A stretch of 64,000 bases of DNA from an uncultured Clostridia bacterium (GCA_946403295.1 CAMIZL010000008.1:1-64000); one strand, 5' to 3'. Positions 47,401 through 56,825 are shown, counted from the first letter of the stretch. Notes: a model not told the origin generated them from the letters alone. Translations and numbers: made by a program.

Positions 47401-50400
47401 CTTCCACAGACATTGTTCCTCTCGTTGCTCTTGTTACAGAACAGAATGATATTGAAGCATATGCGACACTTACATTCTATAATCCCAACGGATTTATCGT
47501 TACCGATGTATTTGTTGAATACCTTTCGTCAAGGGTAGTCCAGCAATGGGAAGAGGGTAAATTCTATTATGTAAGAGTAAGGCTTAATGCTCCGGTAAAA
47601 TATTACAGTACATATAATATTACGGGATTCAGGTATACATCGCGTTCATCAACGGCGGTTATCGATAAACAGCTTGACAGCAACAGATATCTGACCGTTA
47701 ACGCCGAATTCTACAAGATGGTTCGTAACGTAAGCGATTTCGCATCCATTAATTATGGCCCCGATGAGAACTATATGCTTGCGAACGATATCGATTTCTT
47801 CGGCTACAATATAAACGACTTCGCGGTATGTACGCGTGACGGCAACGGTGCCATTAAGGCAGTCTATAACGACGATGACAACAACAACTGCTTCACCGGT
47901 AAATTTGTCGGAAACAACATGACGCTGTCCAACATCGATGTAGGTGATGTCGGATTCCTTTTCGGAAAGGTAGCTTCAAAGCTTAAAGATTTCAAGGTGG
48001 AGAACATTCATACCGCCGATCAGAACATTTTCGGAGCACATCTTTCAACAGCGAAATACATGGGTATTGTTGCGACCATGCGTGAAGGCGGCGGACTCGA
48101 CAACGTCCATGTAAACGGAGCGCGCTTCGAGAATGTTACCCAGTACTGCGGTGTCCTTCTCGCACGTAACTTCTTTGAGAATGAGATCACGAACTGTTCT
48201 GTTCGAAATGCGGTCATTACAACCGGTATGCCCGCGGACAATTCGACAGCGGCATCGGTCGGCGGTCTTGTAGGAAACAATGACCTTGGTTTGATCATCC
48301 GCAATTGCTTCATCGACGGTTTCGAGATCCGTGCCGATCAGGCCGGTGATGTATATGGTATCGGCGGTCTTGTTGGATATACCGTAAACGGTATCGAGAT
48401 TGAGAATGTCTATGCCGTTCACGGAAGAATAAGTACCAACTATGCAAATGCGGGCGGTCTTATCGGATCGGTACAGAGCATGAACGATGTATCGACATCC
48501 GGCAAAGGTAATTATTATACCGAAGAATATTTCATCAGAAATTACTATACCGATGTAGAGCTCGTTACTATGGCCGATAATATCGGCGGTGTTATCGGAT
48601 ATACATCGAAGGTTTCGGGTTGGGATTATAACTACGGTGTGAATTTCGGACGAATTGTATCCAAGAGTACGGCAGTCGATCCCGCAACACTCGGTCCCGT
48701 GATCGGTTTCTATACGGGAACATCGAATCCCGAAAAGAAGGGTATCCGTTTCGGAAAGCATCAATATGCATATGAGTCCTATGAGATAAACGGAGACCGT
48801 TTCATTCCTCATGACGGTGAAGAAACCGAAACGTCAAGACTTGCATATTTCAAGACACTTTCATATGAAGATCTTACAAATGAGAGTACATATGGTTGGG
48901 AAGATGCCCTTAACCGTCCTATTCTTGCATGGAAGGATGGTTTTGAGGTCAAACAGTCCGAACTGAGCAAGGGAATCATGCCCAAACTCTACTACACTTA
49001 TACAAACGATAAAGGTGAGAAGATGCTTCTTCCGGATCAGGGAGACTTCTCGTTGATGCCGAACGAAGTCGAGGTTGAAAGCGTTACGGTTGCACAAGAC
49101 TCGGGTGTGGCCGATGATACGATCTTGCTTACGATCGTTCTTAAACACGACTCAAGCGTTAAACCTACCGGTTTTGACTTTGAGGGAACCGAATGGAATG
49201 GCACACCTATAGTCACAACGCTTTTCGAAGCAGACGGAAGGACGATCAGGGGAACTCAGTTTTTCGGTACCCCCTTGATCAAGACCAATGACGGCTTCGG
49301 TATCGCAAAAGATAAATATTTCATTACGGCAATTAATTATAAGAAGTCAGAGACACCCGGTGTGACCGTTGAAGAAGCGATCACCGCGGGCACGGCTGTT
49401 GGTAAGCAGCGACTGATCTACGTTGATCTTAAGATCAAATCGAGATGGCTCATAATCGATTCCGTGTCTAAGTGGAATACCGTAATGTCTCAGGCAAACT
49501 ACGGAGGTAAGGGATATAATCTTTATATCGCAGCTGACCTTAATTTCTCGGACAGCAGTATAAATGCCATTCCTCATAACGTTATCATCAACAGCATGAT
49601 CGGAAGAAAAGGCGGCGAGACTGCTGTAGTACAAGATGAAAACGGCAACTATGTATATGATCAGAAGAACACTGTTACGATCAGCGGAATCAGGCTTTAC
49701 GAAGATGATGAGAACGGTAATTCCTCATGCTTCATCGAGCAGGCAACAGGTATGATCGCCGGTATCAATTTTGAAAACTGTACCGTATCTCAAACGTATG
49801 ACAGTGCCGTAAACAAGAACAAGATATCAAATAAAACAGCTCTTATCGGTATCGTAAACGGTAAGATCGAGCATGTATCGTTCAAGAACATCAATATCCT
49901 CGGATTTACATCCGCGAACATGGCACCTGTAGGACTTATCTACAGTGTAAGCAAGGATATCGCTCTTGAGAATATCAATGTAATCCAGCATAAGAAGGGT
50001 AACAGCTATGTAAGCAACTATTCGAACCGTGGCGGTTATACCGCTTTCATGGGCAAATTTGCCGGAATCGACGGACTTACGGCTAACAGGATCTACGTTG
50101 ATGCGGCAGGAGCTTGCATGGGTGGTATAGTAGGTGTCGAAGTCGGCGGAACATATCTTTGGAACATCAACGCGACCGATATTGTGGCACATAACAGAAC
50201 CGCTTCGAGTTTTGTCGGCGGAATCGTCGGAAATGCCAAGGATCGTGGTACATATCAGCGTGCCGGTAAACTGCATGTCAATAACGTATTCGTCAAAGGT
50301 CATTCCTATGTCGGCGGAATCGCGGGTCGTGCCTTTATCGGCGGCTGGAACAGCGACGGTTACCGCAGAACGACGGGAACAACCGTTAATGACAACATAA

Positions 50401-53400
50401 GCCTTTACGCGCAGGATTTGGGAACAACAGATACAGGTTCGGTTCGTTCGTGGGTTAAGAGAGGACTTATCTTCTCTTACGCGGGAGAATCTGTCGGCGG
50501 TGCGGTAGGTCTCGGCGGCGTATGGAAGACTACTGTCGAAGACAGTACCGTTATCGGAGGAAACTACACCGGTGGTGTTATCGGTCGATATGCGGCTATT
50601 GATTGTAAGGCGGAAAATGTATATGTTTCCAGATGGCATGAGAAGGTTGAAGGTGAGAAGCTTTTTGCTAACTCCTATCAGGATATATGGCCGTCAATGT
50701 TCTACAGACCGGGTGGAGGAACCGTAGGATTCAGGCAACTTATCTATGACAGTTTTGCTTCGACGGGAGGTTACAAGACCAATCCCGGATACGGAAATAG
50801 CGGAGCAAAGACATACCTTAAGGATGATACGAATTATAAAAACCATACCGGATATACGACGTCGCATGACTATGAACAGGCTACCGGCGAGGGACAGTAC
50901 TTCGTTTGGAAGAATTATGTTACAACGAATGTAGCGTCCGATGAAAACAGAAAGAATTTCTGGGATGAGGCTGTATGGGGTATAACCGCATGGTATGCTG
51001 ATTTCGGAGCGGAAGAGCGTACGCACGGTCGTCCCGGTAAGGTATTTACGGACTATGGAGAAAAGCTCTCCGCGATGAGTGACGGACAGTCTATTAAGTA
51101 TCATACGGACGGAGAGAAGATAAAGGCATTGTCATCAAGTCCTCATATTGATTTCAAGTACAGCGACACGACATATAATACGATCAGTACCGCAAGGTAC
51201 GATTATATCGGCGGAGCTGTCGGTTATGCGATGGGCTTGAGAAACATTATCGTAGAAAATTGTATGGTATATGCACCCAAGTCGCTTTATGTCGGCGGAA
51301 TCACCGGCAGAAGCTCGGCATATGACAGCAATTATACCGCATTCGGCGGAAACTACAGCTTTATCGTTAAGGGCAGCACGATCATCGGTGGTGACCGTGT
51401 CGGCGGAGCGATTGGTGAATATTGGCGTTACAATGCGCAGGCTATCTTTATCGATGACAAGACACTGGTCGAAGGCAGGGCATTCTCTAAGACAAGCCGC
51501 ACCGGAACTTATGTTGGCGGAATCGCGGGACGTATTTACATGGGTTCGTCTTCGGCAGGCGAAACGCCTCAGATCAAGTACGTGATCAGTGCCGCTAATG
51601 TTGTAGGTAAAGATAAAGTCGGCGGTATTGTCGGCGGATATGAGCAGGACTTCTATACAAATGAGACCGATGTCGGCTGGATGATGCTCGGAAATGTTAT
51701 CATTAATGCTAACGATTCTGGTGACATCAGTAAGGGAGGAATGCTCTTCAACAGAGTATCGGGTTCGGGTTTTGTCAACAAGGCTGCGGTTTATGATCAA
51801 TCTGAATTGATGGTGATCAACAATCCTGTGGATACCGCTACCAACAAGTTGAAATCACCGTTGCCGCCGGTACTGGCGACACAGAGTGCGCAGAATTTTA
51901 TAGATTCGCTGTCGACTGAAAACCAATCCAGGATTTATAAGGTAACCGACGCCAATTTAAAGCAAGAGTCTACCTATGTGACTACTATGAGTTGGCCCGA
52001 CTTCAACGGTGTGACCAGCGGCAATTATACAACCAAGAGGTTTAAATATGATAAGCTGTCGGACGGATACATGCCGGCACTTACGATGGGTGGAGCGGTA
52101 CAAAACAGTTTCAATGACGGTATAAAGGATCTGTATCCGTTCGGAAGAGTTTTGGTTAATCTGCCCGGTGTGGATACAAACCAGAATTCCGGCGGAACGT
52201 CCGGCGGAGGTGCGCTGATCGACCTTTCCGGCATGCCGCAGGCTTCAGTATATGCATCCGGTGTTGATACAATATCGGTAGATTTCAGCCGGATCGACCC
52301 TGCATATGACTGGACGATCTCCATAGGAGGTCAGGTACTTTCGGGAAGCATTACCGAAAAGACATTGAGCTTCACATATGATTTCACTTCGGATGTGACT
52401 CTTGTTGTATCGGGCAGCGAAGGAGAGAATGTATATACAGCCTCCGGAGCGGACCTTGCACACTACGTGAGCGCAGCGGGCGGATCGTATTACTACATTA
52501 CAAACGAAGGCGTTGCCCGCGGAACCGGCAAGAATCCTTTGCCTACGAGATACGGTGAATACGTGAACATCTTCGGCGGTAAGGCTCTTGAGAAAGACGG
52601 AAGCATAATCGATCTTGAAACGGGTACGGTGACCGCGGCAAGAGACAGGATGACGGTACTCGGCGAACAGAGAACACCCGAGCCGCTCTATGAAGGACAG
52701 TTCGGTAATTATCGGATCGAGACATATGCGGATTACTCGGTAACAACCGATGTTGATTCCGGAATAAGCACGAACAGAGACGGATTCCTGTTCTACACGG
52801 ACGGCAATACTCTTCAGAGTATCAGAACAGGTGAGAAACTGAGAAGTGATACCGTGATACTTTGGTGTGAATCGGGAAATACATATTTCGCAGCTCTCGG
52901 TTCGGACAGAAAACTTAATGTGCTTCTTGACGGTGCATTCAAAGTTCCTGAAGGAGTGAGCACAGAAGGAATCAGCGAGATGAGCAATTCCCGCGACCTC
53001 AGGACACCTTATTGCATCGTTAGATACGCAAACGGCGGACTTTGTGCATTCAATTTTGTAACCGGAGAGATCCTCTTCGAGCAGGGTGCCGCACGAGGTC
53101 TTGCAAGCGGCGGAGGAGACGCTTCGAGCGGTAACAGAGCTCTCAGCTTCTCACGCGCTATGGAACTTAATGATGCGCTCACAAGCGGAGCAGTCGACCT
53201 GAACGGTCTGGTACGTACATCGCCTGCCGCAAACAGAGAGTCCGGAGTTGCAACCGAACTTATCGAGGGCGATCCTGTTGACGGAGATATCGTAAGTACA
53301 GGTGATCCTACAGGCGAAGTTACAAACGGCATTAAGGCAGACGGTAACGCTACGGAAACAGGAGACGAATCAGTCGACGGACAGGCCACCGAAAACCTTG

Positions 53401-54365
53401 AGGATATTCAGGGAGGCGCTGTATCGGGCTTGACATCGGATTCCGAAAACGAAGCTTCCGAAAAGGGTACACAACCCGAAGCTTCCGAAGACGGATCGGA
53501 TTCGGGTGACGGACCTTCCGGAATAGCACTTATCAACGATGAGACGGCAGCATCGAATCCTGAAGAAGGCGATCTTCCTGTAGCCGGTGAAGAAAAAGAA
53601 ACGAAACTTGAAGGCAATACCATAAACGGAACAAACCGTGATAACGGCGATTCTTCCGAGGACGGTGAGGTTTCAAAGCCTCGGGAAGGTGATCCGAATG
53701 TTCTGATCGGAGAGACCGTAACAACGTCGGCAAACGAGGGTGTGGATCCCGAGTTGCTCGCGAGTGTTGAAGCAGAGGTTGGAACGCTGGTTGAAGAAGG
53801 AAGCCTTTCACTCGAATATATTACGGAAGTTCTCGGTGTAACCGAAGTCGAAGCAGCAAGCAAGCTTTACAATGCCGCTGCTGCGATAGCGGAAAAGTCG
53901 GAAGAATATTCGATCGTAGAGTCGATCACAATGGCATATCGTGACATAGTGATGAATCCTTACGACTACATCGAAGCACCTGTGGTAAGAACGCTGAGCA
54001 AAGAAACCGATCCCGATTATCTGCGTGATATCGAAATAATAAGATATGCTGCGGAAGGAAAGCACGAGATCGATGCGTCGGCATTCAGCTTTGTTCCTGT
54101 CTATAACCCCGAAACGGGCGAATATGAACTCTTCGAAACAAACGAACTTTTGATGGGCGAAGAAAGCGAGATCAAGTCGATCGAAGAGAGAATTGCGGAA
54201 AACGGCAAGTTCATCAATACCTCCCGCGGTTACAAGTCGGGAGTAAGCACAGAAAAGCCCGCCGGTGATTACAGGGGACTTATAGCGGTTCTTGTAGCTA
54301 TCCTTCTTGCGGGAGGACTTACTTGGGCCATGATCTATAAAAAGAGAAAGGAAGGAAGCAAATGA
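41445..54365 (+). CDS. Giant surface protein with membrane helices at both ends and GLUG-like repeats (4306 aa)
   Basis: CGGAGG precedes the ATG. A signal anchor (~7-30) and juxtamembrane domain ('ILYEKSGKYYIGNEYTPV') are followed by a Pro/Thr/Ala/Glu-rich stretch (~244-425), Fn3-like modules, a helical Glu/Lys segment (~980-1040), and two long blocks (~1590-2460 and ~2670-3450) with GLUG-type beta-helix motifs such as 'VGGLVGNNDLGLI', 'GIGGLVGYTVNGIEIENVY' and 'VGGIVGNAKD'. Residues ~3900-4100 are an acidic Ser/Thr/Gly/Glu-rich stalk. A second membrane helix (~4275-4298) ends in a short basic tail 'KKRKEGSK'. Both ends should therefore lie in the cytoplasm, with ~4250 residues looped outside, which is rare. 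It is the largest product here and probably the main extracellular filament or lever of the system. Confidence 0.9.
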   Translation: MKKRGMGLFIAMGGIALVLIIASIFLIVSGGYKAKLVLVNDGFFVGDQVHDCLYETDENAIVTTLPAIGASQSDILYEKSGKYYIGNEYTPVSLNFPYVINNASAVMFTSGVDKLITGTFEYVDSYENLYMSGGVTFNSDMERAYREDFILVDTGNGIYMNAEKLSVGGALTTAAEIPVNSFIRFLDNEIVYYYYEDDALLYSRIAPVSRTASITLGNYNYTYIEFLEKLGLYSERKTKEKISPTPSPAPERDSEDEPAIEERKHYNFSDPNYVPADNEESDASEGITTVSTSTAKGNPTETDDNKSVNEDVRDDEGGHELITPNPGERPTRAPRPTSEPAMPEPAGDPLPAEEQPPLPTPTPRPTATPLPTPTMMPVIEQTASGGDPAVPEAPAAAAPADPVPAKEKPEHIPTQYVGTAERPLYFEEWKKPIVHLGDITTGTYTIFLDNFHIENSQFLYKRYGVQFSVKEGTDDTGKLVYTKNVTGGGALRLGQPFKPNTQYTLEVILNYINAYGETMTETVLEYGKVVVETKGRDFLESLDFRYTKGIKASNSFILNDVGIGLAVKNTAGRFIESVEYLGRVEFEVTNEGDSNDTRIVTFSNTELNKLRKGETFKFESSRVFRSNSTYKYLIRIYDKTGELLNLLDENGNKKTALTGKFKTCTEMPRATFRVQNNKIFDFTVAMRIANTGNAGMRNLKYRVLDMDGNVVWTTSQYLTAASGGAIEYTDKEKLDVHSLESFVGELYDPATGAAGVDPNRLIEVVTKFSDLSDQSVYVLQVISDCDVYAYDEEDYVDGIVPEEDKWITDAVIGETKFTTANISSLGNFFIENVIPATDENLTEGQLYMNLRLDSRTNELLIDLVDDFDISFWKNTKDADGKETGNYVLDENAKISYMLCVAGDDTQYMDIRSVVEGTRPADLERWENNATLAGQNAYDKVLEENFNSNLGDAKNEYIVTVFDDEGNEITYNYDYFANLAFEAQNRLNAGGYASESEEYAELTKIIEDFALIKDEVEQKAISKTREDAEKARDAAYKAKYLEESGGDTETGYVKGKLTIGEDIVSELKAKNNNPDPASGSSIVYKYEKELRIAVTGLETNTTYEIRGSARATVGNSGSPSSVRTILTRSSFKTYRKRAIVKMDAYYASSTFISLFGVRVDDPDEAITNFPVELTVTNRTGGIMGIRTINSREELYDEMRFNNLATEEEYTLRFLAKGYNQGWSKASEEINKEIFVNDLKETLKVVTHESIKADISIMGINDAYDLAPEVRVMVAKDKTASVGPITGKYASSPTGSFAYVLGKNSLSVDGSYYVAGGGQTYYVHKALYTIDVNLGSESYNIIEPGIYPTRNRFTHYQLFADEDCTIPLSDASDPNASVKVTARDAGTNAALSRCYWTRNYIRLNTYLTGQQRVYLLATALNLDNPLGGKSTANSGVYMFCGLSFHRFGEKAYTANINAILRDEFGQLGSNGVSKYYVRVYEKEGEATSSSGGYRLVSERLHEWRELAANEPREHADDNCMLEMYEYDKYGEEGRGPSLGTKTFVGGSRQIDTNFGVRVAPNKYYRLELWIKLNNYSIRVGTVNFTSERIIHSIDNVDDLLDAYCHPSDSYIVTSDLRVARANIFNTKQFDGVIDFNGHTLTHMSNDYLIYTLGAYGEIRNLVFEKGDGVNYNNYKNIRGVTYENYGRLDNIIVRYKNRIETIDFANRDSTNFRESQYVQGLICSTNYPTGVVENFCIDVQEDIHFYAGDGVGLAVYTNYGMVRNGYSCSSNGSEIRQVAKYSDFEQLFTNKTTAKTQYTGNYYTGGLVRRNVNGIVESTFGLVDMKLKNNDTNSIYKKGAAICGLNEGYVRNSFSAASVLTYREAELSNGAEPYYEAKVGRSPANQNFFENNNVYGHSSNIFHYSMYDHGKCLTINNNKVTRGYDSVEVRKELLHDKNWYSALFDSTDITRPGQWNYEFITRGCYPQVEMGECMPAQPSIMLPALTQTSTDIVPLVALVTEQNDIEAYATLTFYNPNGFIVTDVFVEYLSSRVVQQWEEGKFYYVRVRLNAPVKYYSTYNITGFRYTSRSSTAVIDKQLDSNRYLTVNAEFYKMVRNVSDFASINYGPDENYMLANDIDFFGYNINDFAVCTRDGNGAIKAVYNDDDNNNCFTGKFVGNNMTLSNIDVGDVGFLFGKVASKLKDFKVENIHTADQNIFGAHLSTAKYMGIVATMREGGGLDNVHVNGARFENVTQYCGVLLARNFFENEITNCSVRNAVITTGMPADNSTAASVGGLVGNNDLGLIIRNCFIDGFEIRADQAGDVYGIGGLVGYTVNGIEIENVYAVHGRISTNYANAGGLIGSVQSMNDVSTSGKGNYYTEEYFIRNYYTDVELVTMADNIGGVIGYTSKVSGWDYNYGVNFGRIVSKSTAVDPATLGPVIGFYTGTSNPEKKGIRFGKHQYAYESYEINGDRFIPHDGEETETSRLAYFKTLSYEDLTNESTYGWEDALNRPILAWKDGFEVKQSELSKGIMPKLYYTYTNDKGEKMLLPDQGDFSLMPNEVEVESVTVAQDSGVADDTILLTIVLKHDSSVKPTGFDFEGTEWNGTPIVTTLFEADGRTIRGTQFFGTPLIKTNDGFGIAKDKYFITAINYKKSETPGVTVEEAITAGTAVGKQRLIYVDLKIKSRWLIIDSVSKWNTVMSQANYGGKGYNLYIAADLNFSDSSINAIPHNVIINSMIGRKGGETAVVQDENGNYVYDQKNTVTISGIRLYEDDENGNSSCFIEQATGMIAGINFENCTVSQTYDSAVNKNKISNKTALIGIVNGKIEHVSFKNINILGFTSANMAPVGLIYSVSKDIALENINVIQHKKGNSYVSNYSNRGGYTAFMGKFAGIDGLTANRIYVDAAGACMGGIVGVEVGGTYLWNINATDIVAHNRTASSFVGGIVGNAKDRGTYQRAGKLHVNNVFVKGHSYVGGIAGRAFIGGWNSDGYRRTTGTTVNDNISLYAQDLGTTDTGSVRSWVKRGLIFSYAGESVGGAVGLGGVWKTTVEDSTVIGGNYTGGVIGRYAAIDCKAENVYVSRWHEKVEGEKLFANSYQDIWPSMFYRPGGGTVGFRQLIYDSFASTGGYKTNPGYGNSGAKTYLKDDTNYKNHTGYTTSHDYEQATGEGQYFVWKNYVTTNVASDENRKNFWDEAVWGITAWYADFGAEERTHGRPGKVFTDYGEKLSAMSDGQSIKYHTDGEKIKALSSSPHIDFKYSDTTYNTISTARYDYIGGAVGYAMGLRNIIVENCMVYAPKSLYVGGITGRSSAYDSNYTAFGGNYSFIVKGSTIIGGDRVGGAIGEYWRYNAQAIFIDDKTLVEGRAFSKTSRTGTYVGGIAGRIYMGSSSAGETPQIKYVISAANVVGKDKVGGIVGGYEQDFYTNETDVGWMMLGNVIINANDSGDISKGGMLFNRVSGSGFVNKAAVYDQSELMVINNPVDTATNKLKSPLPPVLATQSAQNFIDSLSTENQSRIYKVTDANLKQESTYVTTMSWPDFNGVTSGNYTTKRFKYDKLSDGYMPALTMGGAVQNSFNDGIKDLYPFGRVLVNLPGVDTNQNSGGTSGGGALIDLSGMPQASVYASGVDTISVDFSRIDPAYDWTISIGGQVLSGSITEKTLSFTYDFTSDVTLVVSGSEGENVYTASGADLAHYVSAAGGSYYYITNEGVARGTGKNPLPTRYGEYVNIFGGKALEKDGSIIDLETGTVTAARDRMTVLGEQRTPEPLYEGQFGNYRIETYADYSVTTDVDSGISTNRDGFLFYTDGNTLQSIRTGEKLRSDTVILWCESGNTYFAALGSDRKLNVLLDGAFKVPEGVSTEGISEMSNSRDLRTPYCIVRYANGGLCAFNFVTGEILFEQGAARGLASGGGDASSGNRALSFSRAMELNDALTSGAVDLNGLVRTSPAANRESGVATELIEGDPVDGDIVSTGDPTGEVTNGIKADGNATETGDESVDGQATENLEDIQGGAVSGLTSDSENEASEKGTQPEASEDGSDSGDGPSGIALINDETAASNPEEGDLPVAGEEKETKLEGNTINGTNRDNGDSSEDGEVSKPREGDPNVLIGETVTTSANEGVDPELLASVEAEVGTLVEEGSLSLEYITEVLGVTEVEAASKLYNAAAAIAEKSEEYSIVESITMAYRDIVMNPYDYIEAPVVRTLSKETDPDYLRDIEIIRYAAEGKHEIDASAFSFVPVYNPETGEYELFETNELLMGEESEIKSIEERIAENGKFINTSRGYKSGVSTEKPAGDYRGLIAVLVAILLAGGLTWAMIYKKRKEGSK

Positions 54366-56632
54366 AAAGGAGATACCTGATCCTTGCGGTGGTAACCGTA
54401 CTCATGCTTGCGGGCGTTGCCGTAGGGTATTCCTTCTTAAGCAGCAACGAGGGGGTAATGAGGGTCGAAGAGGCCGGCAGGGAGTTTGAGATTCTTGATC
54501 AAACACTTGCTTCAAAAATGCAAGTCTACACTCAGGGTGTCATCAAGAACCTTGAGGGTGCGGCGGATGCTATTGCCGCTACGGCAACATCCGACAAAGA
54601 CAAGCTTAAAGCATCGCTTGCTCAATTAAAAGATAAAGGCGGATACGATGATATTGCCTTTGTCGACGCGTCGGGAAAAGCAACCGGAAGTGACGGTTCC
54701 ACCTACGATGTCATGTTCGATCCTTATTACACGAGAGCATTGATCGGTGACAGCACCATCACGAGATCGGGATTCCGTACGGAAGACGATGATGCATATA
54801 TGGCAACCGTTCCCGTAATGGGTGGGAACGGGATCATCGGAGCTCTCCGTGCCAAGCTTTCCGACAACATCGTTGAAGGTAACCTGACCATCAGTAATTA
54901 CCGTGGACGAGAAGTTATCCTTCTTCTTGACAGAAGCGGCTCGATCATAAGCGTTACATCGGGAACCGACACATCAAGACTTAAGACGATACTTGATATG
55001 TTCGAGAAAAATTCCGATTCACGCGCCCAGTTCGAATCCGTCATCAGACAGGGCAGAGGCTTGTTCCTCAGAGTTGAAGAGAATCTTACGGTCGACATAT
55101 TCGGCAAAGGCCCTTATTACATCGCATACCAGGGTGTATCGGGAACCGGTGAATGGGGCGTCATGATGGTCATGAACGAAGAAAAGCTTTTCGAGTTCTA
55201 TGCCAATGAACATGTCGACAGTAATGCAACAACCGCGATCATCCTCTTCGCTATCGCTCTTGCGGGTGCGATCGGACTCGGAATCTACGGATTCCTCGAG
55301 ACCCTGTCGCGTAACAGGATGTACAATCTCGCATATTATGATGAATTTGCGGGAACCATGAACATTAACTATTTCCGAAAGGGTGTAAACCAGACCCTTA
55401 CGAAGAGTAACTCGGGACAATATGCATTCGTTCTCATGGGTATCGCAAAATACGAGTACCTGCGTGACTTCTTCGGTGAAGATGAGATTTCGAGGATCCT
55501 CAAGGATATTTCTTCGATCCTTAAATCAAACGTAAAGCGCGACGAATACTTCTGCCACAACTTCGGTGAAGAATATGATCTTCTCCTTTCATACCACAAC
55601 AGGGATGAGCTCGTGGCAAGACTTAAATTCCTCGAGGGTTCGCTTGAATCGGTGAACAAGAGCGAAGGCAGTTCCGACAAATATGCGCTTACCTTCCGAT
55701 ACGGTGTTGCTTTCGGCGGTAAGGACGCACACGATTTCGATACACTCATGTCCCGTGCGAACATGGCTCACATGGAAGCAAAGGGCAAGGGCGCAGGTGC
55801 GGTAGAATTCTATACGGAGAAGATGCAGTCCCGTATCGTGGACGAGAAGGAAATCGAGCGAGACATGTATGACGCTCTCGAAAACAAGGAATTCCTCGTA
55901 TACCTGCAGCCTAAATTCAACCTCTCTACCGGTCTTCAGGCCGGTGCCGAGGCGCTCATCCGCTGGATGCACCCCGTCAAGGGTCTTATGTATCCCGGAC
56001 GTTTCATCGAGACATTCGAGAAGAACGGTTTCGTAACAAGACTCGACATGTACATGCTCGAAGAGCTTTGCCGCCGTATCAAGGTTTGGACGGGTAAGGG
56101 CTACAGACCCATGCCTTTGTCACTTAACATCTCGCAGCAAAACCTTTTGAACCCCGAGTTTGTTAATGACGCTATCGCCATTACCGAGAAATACGGTGTA
56201 TCCCCGAATCTCATCATCTTCGAGATGTCGGAGAAAGTGGTTGTCGACAACATGAACATCCTCAACAAGATCATGGAACAGATGAAAGATCACGGCTTCG
56301 TTGTTTCAATGGATAACTTCGGTACAGGAAGTACTTCCATGAACACTCTCTACAACGTACCTGTAGACGAGCTTAAGATCGACCGTAAGTTCCTCCTCAA
56401 CGCCGAGAAGACAGACCGTGGCCAGAACGTTATCCAGTCCGTTATCGAGATGGCCAAGCGTCTCAAGATCGACGTTGTATCCGAGGGTGTTGAGAACAAG
56501 CAGCAGGCCATCCTCCTCCGCGAGATGGGCTGTGACATGATCCAGGGTTTCGCCTTCTCCGAACCCCTCCCCGAGCACGAGTACGAAGAATACGCCTACG
56601 GACCTCGTGCAAGAGACAATTCGGTTTGGTAA
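54362..56632 (+). CDS. Membrane sensor with degenerate GGDEF and EAL domain (756 aa)
   Basis: Its ATG overlaps the stop of the giant gene (ATGA), indicating tight coupling. Order: membrane helix (~5-26), Cache-like outside domain (~30-285, 'YDDIAFVDASGKATG', 'DPYYTRALIGDSTI'), helix (~293-315), GGDEF-like domain and EAL domain. The GGDEF motif is 'NFGEEYD', so cyclase activity is unlikely. The EAL motif is present ('GAEALIRW', E530), as are 'SLNISQQNLL', 'KIDRKFL' and 'SEGVEN', but 'DDFGTG' is 'DNFGTG' (D651-N652), changing a metal-binding Asp. It may be a weak phosphodiesterase or a c-di-GMP receptor controlling the surface machine. Confidence 0.92.
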   Translation: MKRRYLILAVVTVLMLAGVAVGYSFLSSNEGVMRVEEAGREFEILDQTLASKMQVYTQGVIKNLEGAADAIAATATSDKDKLKASLAQLKDKGGYDDIAFVDASGKATGSDGSTYDVMFDPYYTRALIGDSTITRSGFRTEDDDAYMATVPVMGGNGIIGALRAKLSDNIVEGNLTISNYRGREVILLLDRSGSIISVTSGTDTSRLKTILDMFEKNSDSRAQFESVIRQGRGLFLRVEENLTVDIFGKGPYYIAYQGVSGTGEWGVMMVMNEEKLFEFYANEHVDSNATTAIILFAIALAGAIGLGIYGFLETLSRNRMYNLAYYDEFAGTMNINYFRKGVNQTLTKSNSGQYAFVLMGIAKYEYLRDFFGEDEISRILKDISSILKSNVKRDEYFCHNFGEEYDLLLSYHNRDELVARLKFLEGSLESVNKSEGSSDKYALTFRYGVAFGGKDAHDFDTLMSRANMAHMEAKGKGAGAVEFYTEKMQSRIVDEKEIERDMYDALENKEFLVYLQPKFNLSTGLQAGAEALIRWMHPVKGLMYPGRFIETFEKNGFVTRLDMYMLEELCRRIKVWTGKGYRPMPLSLNISQQNLLNPEFVNDAIAITEKYGVSPNLIIFEMSEKVVVDNMNILNKIMEQMKDHGFVVSMDNFGTGSTSMNTLYNVPVDELKIDRKFLLNAEKTDRGQNVIQSVIEMAKRLKIDVVSEGVENKQQAILLREMGCDMIQGFAFSEPLPEHEYEEYAYGPRARDNSVW

Positions 56633-56758
56633 TTCCCGGGTTGCGGATTATCAACATACTTATTATCGGTTTGGTAATTCCCGGGTTGCGGATTATCAAC
56701 ATACTTATTATCGGTTTGGTAATTCCCGGGTTGCAGATTATCAACATACTTATTATCG
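56624..56758 (+). repeat. Three tandem copies of a 45-bp unit overlapping the EAL gene stop
   Basis: The unit starts GGTTTGGTAATTCCCGGG and ends ACTTATTATC; copies start near 56628, 56673 and 56718 and differ by one or two bases. The first copy contains the last codons and the TAA of the EAL gene. The length is a multiple of three, so both strands stay open through it. A degraded fourth copy follows. Confidence 0.9.
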
Positions 56759-56825
56759 ATTCGCTCATTACCTGTGTACATATTACGGTTTTGGAAGCTA
56801 TCGACCGCGAAAAACAAGTCATACC

